In this document: one piece after another, positions 5,470-8,552 of the stretch
Numbering within the stretch: the first letter of the stretch is position 1
Layout of the letters: each line of letters begins with the position of its first letter
NCBI GenBank assembly: GCA_028682925.1
Contig: JAJRAG010000128.1
Coordinates: 1 to 8,552 of the forward strand
DNA: 8,552 nt
From: Methanomassiliicoccales archaeon
Lineage (GTDB): Archaea > Thermoplasmatota > Thermoplasmata > Methanomassiliicoccales > JACIVX01
Reading direction: 5' to 3'
Notes under the pieces: generated by a model
Databases searched by the model: none
Told to the model about the DNA's origin: nothing
Seen by the model: the letters and a program-made list of their open reading frames with translations, nothing else
Translations under genes and position numbers: made by a program

Positions 5470-6330
5470 TCATTCTATCCTGACATCTACAAGAGGATCG
5501 ATTCTCTTGATGGATTTCTCTAGGAACGCGGAATCAACGATCCTCAGCTCGATTGCTTTGTGGCGACACACTGTCACGCAACGTCCGCACCCCTTGCACA
5601 ACGATTGATCTATTCGGGATTTCCCATCCAAAACGGAAAGAGCTTTCACGAAACACGTATGGTCTTCGATGCAAGCCCCGCAACCCTTGCACGCATCAGG
5701 ATTCACCCTCACCTCGACGCCAGGCATTCGATTGATCCCATCACGCACCTCAGAAGATATGTAGGGGATCATCTTCCAAAGACAACAGCATGGGCAGCAG
5801 TTGCAGATGGAAAGGAGGTCCTCCTTGGGGCCAGTGTCTAGCCATATGCTGTCTATTTTGTTTCTCCCGATCAGGTGGACGAGCCCAGCCTCCCGCGCCC
5901 TCTTCAGATGCTCCAGTGCCTCATCCTTGGTGACAATTCTCCCCATATTCTTAGGGATCCTCACGACCCCTCTGCCTAGAAAGATGCAGCCCAACTCCTC
6001 AGGGTAGTCTTGGCACTCGTTTGCGTTTCTACATATGCATCGATCCATGAGGAAGATGTATCTCGACTCATTGATGAAGTGCTCAACGACACGCGATGGC
6101 AGGACCATGTTATGAGGATTGGCGACGACATTCATTGCGATCGTTCTGGATTTATCCAGCGACCCAAGCGCGACGTCGTCCTTTGGCAAGTAGATCATGT
6201 CGTCCTTGTCGAAGAAGGCGTAGATGACCAATTTCCCGAAGAAGGGGACCTTCGTTAATCTGGCCATGAGAAATCGCTGATTGAACGTGCTCTTTATCAA
6301 GGAGGTAGTGATGTCCGTCCTACGTCCCAT
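5470..6330 (-). CDS. Cysteine-rich ferredoxin-like iron-sulfur protein
   Basis: The protein has 286 residues. ATG at 6330 has GTGAT about five bases upstream. Residues 92-120 carry DRCICRNANECQDYP and GCIFLG, with Cys98, 100, 106 and 115 (an extra cluster-like motif). Residues 176-183 carry ICNCCPCCC, six cysteines in eight positions. The C-terminal part (210-258) has two ferredoxin motifs. The second is canonical (Cys245, 248, 251, 255). The first has CxxCxxC (214, 217, 220), but its fourth Cys is at 226, two residues later than usual and without the following Pro. It should bind at least one and perhaps several [4Fe-4S] clusters and act in electron transfer in the cytoplasm. It probably forms an operon with the GyrI-like gene 28 bases upstream. 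I recognise no exact redox partner. Confidence 0.8.
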   Translation of the reverse strand: MGRRTDITTSLIKSTFNQRFLMARLTKVPFFGKLVIYAFFDKDDMIYLPKDDVALGSLDKSRTIAMNVVANPHNMVLPSRVVEHFINESRYIFLMDRCICRNANECQDYPEELGCIFLGRGVVRIPKNMGRIVTKDEALEHLKRAREAGLVHLIGRNKIDSIWLDTGPKEDLLSICNCCPCCCLWKMIPYISSEVRDGINRMPGVEVRVNPDACKGCGACIEDHTCFVKALSVLDGKSRIDQSLCKGCGRCVTVCRHKAIELRIVDSAFLEKSIKRIDPLVDVRIE

Positions 6331-6358
6331 TGCAAATCACACGGATTTCCATTGCCAG

Positions 6359-6829
6359 CTACTTCTTCTTGACCGGTATCATCACCTTGGCGTAGAGGAT
6401 TGTTACGCCATCGACGACCTCAGGCTTTTTTGAGTAGATCTCCATTGGAGGACCAGACTCTTTGTAGCCCTTTTCTTCGATCCATGTCATCAATTTCGCA
6501 TACGTGTTCTTGAATTCGCTTCCTGGCCCCTTGTGAGATACTGTGGCCACCTTCATCGCAGGTATCTTCTTCGTCTTGACGCCAGTCCCTTCTTTCGCAT
6601 CTCCTTTGAATGTAATTGCGATATCGCTTCGGCAATTACTCGGAGAGGTCGTATCCGGATTGTCATAGTATATTCCCATCGGATAGAATCCGGGCATTAC
6701 TTCTTGCTCCTTGGCCCATCCATATAGTCGAGGAATATACTCTCCCCAGGGAACCTCGCCATACGGCCCCACATGCTCGATATAGGCTAGATTCGCCGCA
6801 TCTCTGCTTTCGATCTTAGGATTTGCTAT
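6359..6829 (-). CDS. Stand-alone GyrI-like (effector-binding) domain protein, apparent ATA start
   Basis: The protein has 156 residues when read from ATA at 6829, the usual length for this family. The first half has the strand LAYIEHVGPYGEV (15-26) and the second half the related VATVSHKGPGSEF (94-106). This is the internal duplication of GyrI-like / AraC effector-binding domains, which bind small hydrophobic or aromatic ligands. No DNA-binding domain is attached. The conventional GTG at 6772 would delete the first strand of the fold, and there is no ATG, GTG or TTG in frame between it and the upstream TAG. A GTG at 6879 behind AGGAGG is one frame off. The gene leads the ferredoxin-like gene by 28 bases, which suggests a ligand sensor or binder tied to a redox function (inference). 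Confidence 0.75.
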   Translation of the reverse strand: MANPKIESRDAANLAYIEHVGPYGEVPWGEYIPRLYGWAKEQEVMPGFYPMGIYYDNPDTTSPSNCRSDIAITFKGDAKEGTGVKTKKIPAMKVATVSHKGPGSEFKNTYAKLMTWIEEKGYKESGPPMEIYSKKPEVVDGVTILYAKVMIPVKKK

Positions 6830-6936
6830 TCTCTCACCACCATCATCGGCGCATATATCGGAGTGATTGCTTTTTTCACTTTCCTCCTACGCTCCGAAGG
6901 AGTCCATCATGATGCGCGAGATCGGAAATCGGAGCT
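6830..6936. other. Intergenic region upstream of the GyrI-like gene
   Basis: On the minus strand it holds the TATA-like element, an AGGAGG (6888-6883) three bases before a GTG (6879) and a 17-codon frame from that GTG to TAG. A small hairpin, CTCC-GAA-GGAG (6892-6902), has no T-run after it on the minus strand, so it is not a clear terminator for the DUF1624 gene. Confidence 0.5.
6853..6861 (-). promoter_or_regulatory. TATA-like element for the GyrI-like / ferredoxin operon
   Basis: GATATATGC reads on the minus strand with its centre at about 6856. The expected transcript start, 26-27 bases on, falls at about 6829, which is the ATA codon itself. This suggests a leaderless mRNA. Confidence 0.45.
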
Positions 6937-7719
6937 TCACGGAGTAAGTGACCAGATCGAAGAGGCAAACGGAGAAAGGAGTGCAAGTATGATCGGCTGA
7001 TGCAATAGGTATATGACAAGGGAGTGGCGACCCAAATAACAAAAAGACCGCACTGGCAAAATCCTCTTGATGGATCCTTCTCCGATCATGCCTCTATGAT
7101 TCTGATACAGCGTGTTACCCAATGAGACTCCTATCAACACAACTCCGAACCAAGGAAGCAAAGGAAAGTAGTCGATCGAATAGAAGTCGGGAGGGACGAA
7201 TCCCAACCAAACGAACGTTGGTGTGGCGAAAGTGTACCATGATATGATTGCGCCTGCAATCACAATTGTACCTCCAAACAGGAGATTCAGCCGTCTGTAA
7301 GGAAGGAGGGGATAGGATAGAATGATCGAGAGACCTATGCAGTGAAGGACCCCGAATATTACGAAGCCCCTTCCTGGGTATATGAGAGTGACAGCCGTTA
7401 TGACCAGACCGAGACCGAAAATCATCAACCCTCGTTTCAGATACTTCCACCTTAGCTGGATTCTGTCCAGATGCTTCTTTGCTCTTCGGAAGCTCAGGGT
7501 CAATGACACGCCCACGAGCAGCAAGAACAATGTCCCAATCGAGTAAGCAAACAGACCAAGCCAACCTGAGTAGACCTGGATTCTGTAGATTCCAAGAAAA
7601 TTCAAATCGAAAATGATATGGAAGACAATCATCATCGTAACTGCCGTTCCTCGGAGGAAATCAATCTCCCAGTAGCGTTCGCGCGAAACGGGTTTCTCTG
7701 GAAGACTCACGCCCGTCAT
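6937..7719 (-). CDS. DUF1624 / HGSNAT-type multipass membrane acyltransferase-like protein
   Basis: The protein has 260 residues. The N-terminal signature RYWEIDFLRG (15-24) with His34 in IVFHIIFD, then FGVLHCIGL (122-130), LLPWFGVVLIG (187-197) and LGRHSLVIYLLHQP (229-242) match the family related to heparan-alpha-glucosaminide N-acetyltransferase (DUF1624). There are about seven or eight membrane helices: roughly 24-45, 52-76, 97-115, 118-138, 145-166, 185-203 and 226-250. Such proteins are thought to transfer acyl groups across the membrane, perhaps to surface glycans; the substrate here is unknown. ATG at 7719 is the conventional start, but the TATA element predicts transcription from about 7710, exactly at a GTG (Met-Ser-Leu-Pro-Glu, 257 residues), so a leaderless GTG start is possible. 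It lies 72 bases after the zinc-ribbon gene. Confidence 0.85.
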   Translation of the reverse strand: MTGVSLPEKPVSRERYWEIDFLRGTAVTMMIVFHIIFDLNFLGIYRIQVYSGWLGLFAYSIGTLFLLLVGVSLTLSFRRAKKHLDRIQLRWKYLKRGLMIFGLGLVITAVTLIYPGRGFVIFGVLHCIGLSIILSYPLLPYRRLNLLFGGTIVIAGAIISWYTFATPTFVWLGFVPPDFYSIDYFPLLPWFGVVLIGVSLGNTLYQNHRGMIGEGSIKRILPVRSFCYLGRHSLVIYLLHQPIILALLSPFASSIWSLTP

Positions 7720-7731
7720 TCTGACGCCCGA

Positions 7732-7740
7732 CTAGATAAA
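7732..7740 (-). promoter_or_regulatory. TATA-like element for the DUF1624 gene
   Basis: TTTATCTAG reads on the minus strand with its centre at about 7736; a transcript start about 26 bases on falls at about 7710. The same octamer TTTATCTA stands before the small-protein gene at 1324. Confidence 0.45.
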
Positions 7741-7791
7741 ATCAATGGTGACTCGATGCCGTTGAGGATTCCTTTTCCGGTCCTTCGCTTC

Positions 7792-8517
7792 TCATCTGAT
7801 CATCTTGTTTCGTGTCGCCTCTATCAAGGTCAATCCTAGATACCCGACAGCGACAACCAATACGAAGATCACAGGCAGAAGAAGATCGATCCAAGGATAG
7901 ATCGTCCCGATATATGGGATCTCCAGACTCTGATCGATGATGGCCATGATCCTTGCGACGATCCAGAAGGCTGCGGTTATTGAAACCGCAGCTGTAATGG
8001 GCATTGCCCATTTGAATCGCGAGTGGTACTTTCTTGAGAAGTAAGTCGAGTAAGAACCAAGAAGACCGAGCATGAAGAACAAGGGCAGATACGTCAGCAC
8101 GAAGTCCGTCAGATCGACCCAGACCCGCCTTTCCTCTGCAAGTATCATTATGCAGAGAACCGCAAGAACGAGCAATAGGAGACCGAATAGCGCGGATATC
8201 ATCGGACCGAAGATGCCAGTTGTTCGGTCATACCAGTCCGAGGCGCGTTTCCCGGTTCTTTCCAATCCCTCGCCAAAACCTTCGCCTGCCTTCCTGAGCT
8301 CTCCATCAATACTATTTCCAGTCTGACCGAATTCCGTCACGATCTTTGTTTCAGCAGTATTGACTTGTTGTCCGATGGGTTTTGACCGAGCACTCTTCTG
8401 CCAGTCCTGACTCGCATTTGAACCTCTGCCAATCGGGCTTCCGCAAGACAAGCAGTACAAGTCTCCGAATCTGTTCTTCATACCACATTTAGTGCAATAA
8501 ATCAAAGTCGAGCCCAT
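7792..8517 (-). CDS. Zinc-ribbon protein with four membrane helices
   Basis: The protein has 241 residues from ATG at 8517. Residues 8-25 form a zinc ribbon: Cys8-x2-Cys11 and Cys22-x2-Cys25 (YCTKCG, YCLSCG). A polar, Gly- and Ser-rich linker (27-100) follows, probably flexible and cytoplasmic. Four hydrophobic segments lie at about 103-126, 138-159, 170-194 and 207-232. Short zinc ribbons joined to small membrane domains are common in archaea and usually of unknown function. The start is chosen because the TATA element predicts transcription near 8522. GTG at 8544 is the longer alternative, and TTG at 8505 (Met-Ile-Tyr-Cys) a shorter one. The gene ends 72 bases before the DUF1624 ATG. Confidence 0.8.
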   Translation of the reverse strand: MGSTLIYCTKCGMKNRFGDLYCLSCGSPIGRGSNASQDWQKSARSKPIGQQVNTAETKIVTEFGQTGNSIDGELRKAGEGFGEGLERTGKRASDWYDRTTGIFGPMISALFGLLLLVLAVLCIMILAEERRVWVDLTDFVLTYLPLFFMLGLLGSYSTYFSRKYHSRFKWAMPITAAVSITAAFWIVARIMAIIDQSLEIPYIGTIYPWIDLLLPVIFVLVVAVGYLGLTLIEATRNKMIR

Positions 8518-8543
8518 CCCGGGGATGATTGATGCTAGGTACA

Positions 8544-8552
8544 CTATTAAAA
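8544..8552 (-). promoter_or_regulatory. TATA-like element for the zinc-ribbon gene
   Basis: TTTTAATAG reads on the minus strand at the right edge. A transcript start about 26 bases on (near 8522) would leave a leader of about five bases before ATG at 8517. The element may extend beyond the window. Confidence 0.4.

Noticed and set aside
6891..6903. Hairpin CTCC-GAA-GGAG as a terminator of the DUF1624 gene
   Set aside because: The stem has only four pairs and no T-rich tract follows on the minus strand.
7115..7564. 149-codon minus-strand frame within the DUF1624 gene
   Set aside because: It is a shadow of the DUF1624 frame, which shows family motifs along its whole length.

Overview
The window looks like a piece of an archaeal chromosome. 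T/A-rich TATA-like elements lie about 26 bases ahead of the expected transcript or gene starts. The clearest ribosome binding site (GGTGATC ahead of the phosphatase gene) matches the archaeal 16S tail. The gene content is also archaeal in style: short hypothetical proteins, a zinc ribbon joined to membrane helices, a cysteine-rich ferredoxin-like protein and a secreted fibronectin type III protein. A Thermoplasmatota-like or methanogen-related lineage with an anaerobic lifestyle is a guess from style, not a proof. There is no rRNA, tRNA, CRISPR array or insertion sequence in the window.

Left part (1-1078): the 5' portion of a minus-strand gene for a secreted or lipid-anchored protein with three fibronectin type III repeats. 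It runs off the left edge, and its best start codon appears to be ATC. A divergent intergenic region (1079-1323) follows.

Core locus (1324-3433): a minus-strand operon encodes a 65-residue small protein, a 284-residue protein with two EYHKEG-type repeats and a conserved-looking C-terminal domain, and a 292-residue protein-kinase-like protein. The genes abut or overlap (TAG directly followed by GTG; ATGA overlap). A plus-strand small gene (1324-1509), paralogous to the first operon gene, converges on the kinase with overlapping stop codons, so two related small proteins bracket the pair. I do not recognise this arrangement. It is the best candidate in the window for an undescribed functional unit.

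Middle (3434-5469): a symmetric AT-rich promoter element sits between the operon and a divergent polytopic membrane protein. Converging on that gene is a small dual-specificity-phosphatase-like protein, followed by a gap that may hold a 53-codon gene.

Right part (5470-8517): all genes are on the minus strand. A stand-alone GyrI-like (effector-binding) protein, apparently starting at an ATA codon, lies 28 bases ahead of a ferredoxin-like protein with many cysteines, probably as one operon. Upstream are a seven- or eight-helix membrane protein of the DUF1624 / HGSNAT-type acyltransferase group and a zinc-ribbon four-helix membrane protein, each with its own TATA element. Several genes here seem to be transcribed with very short leaders or none.
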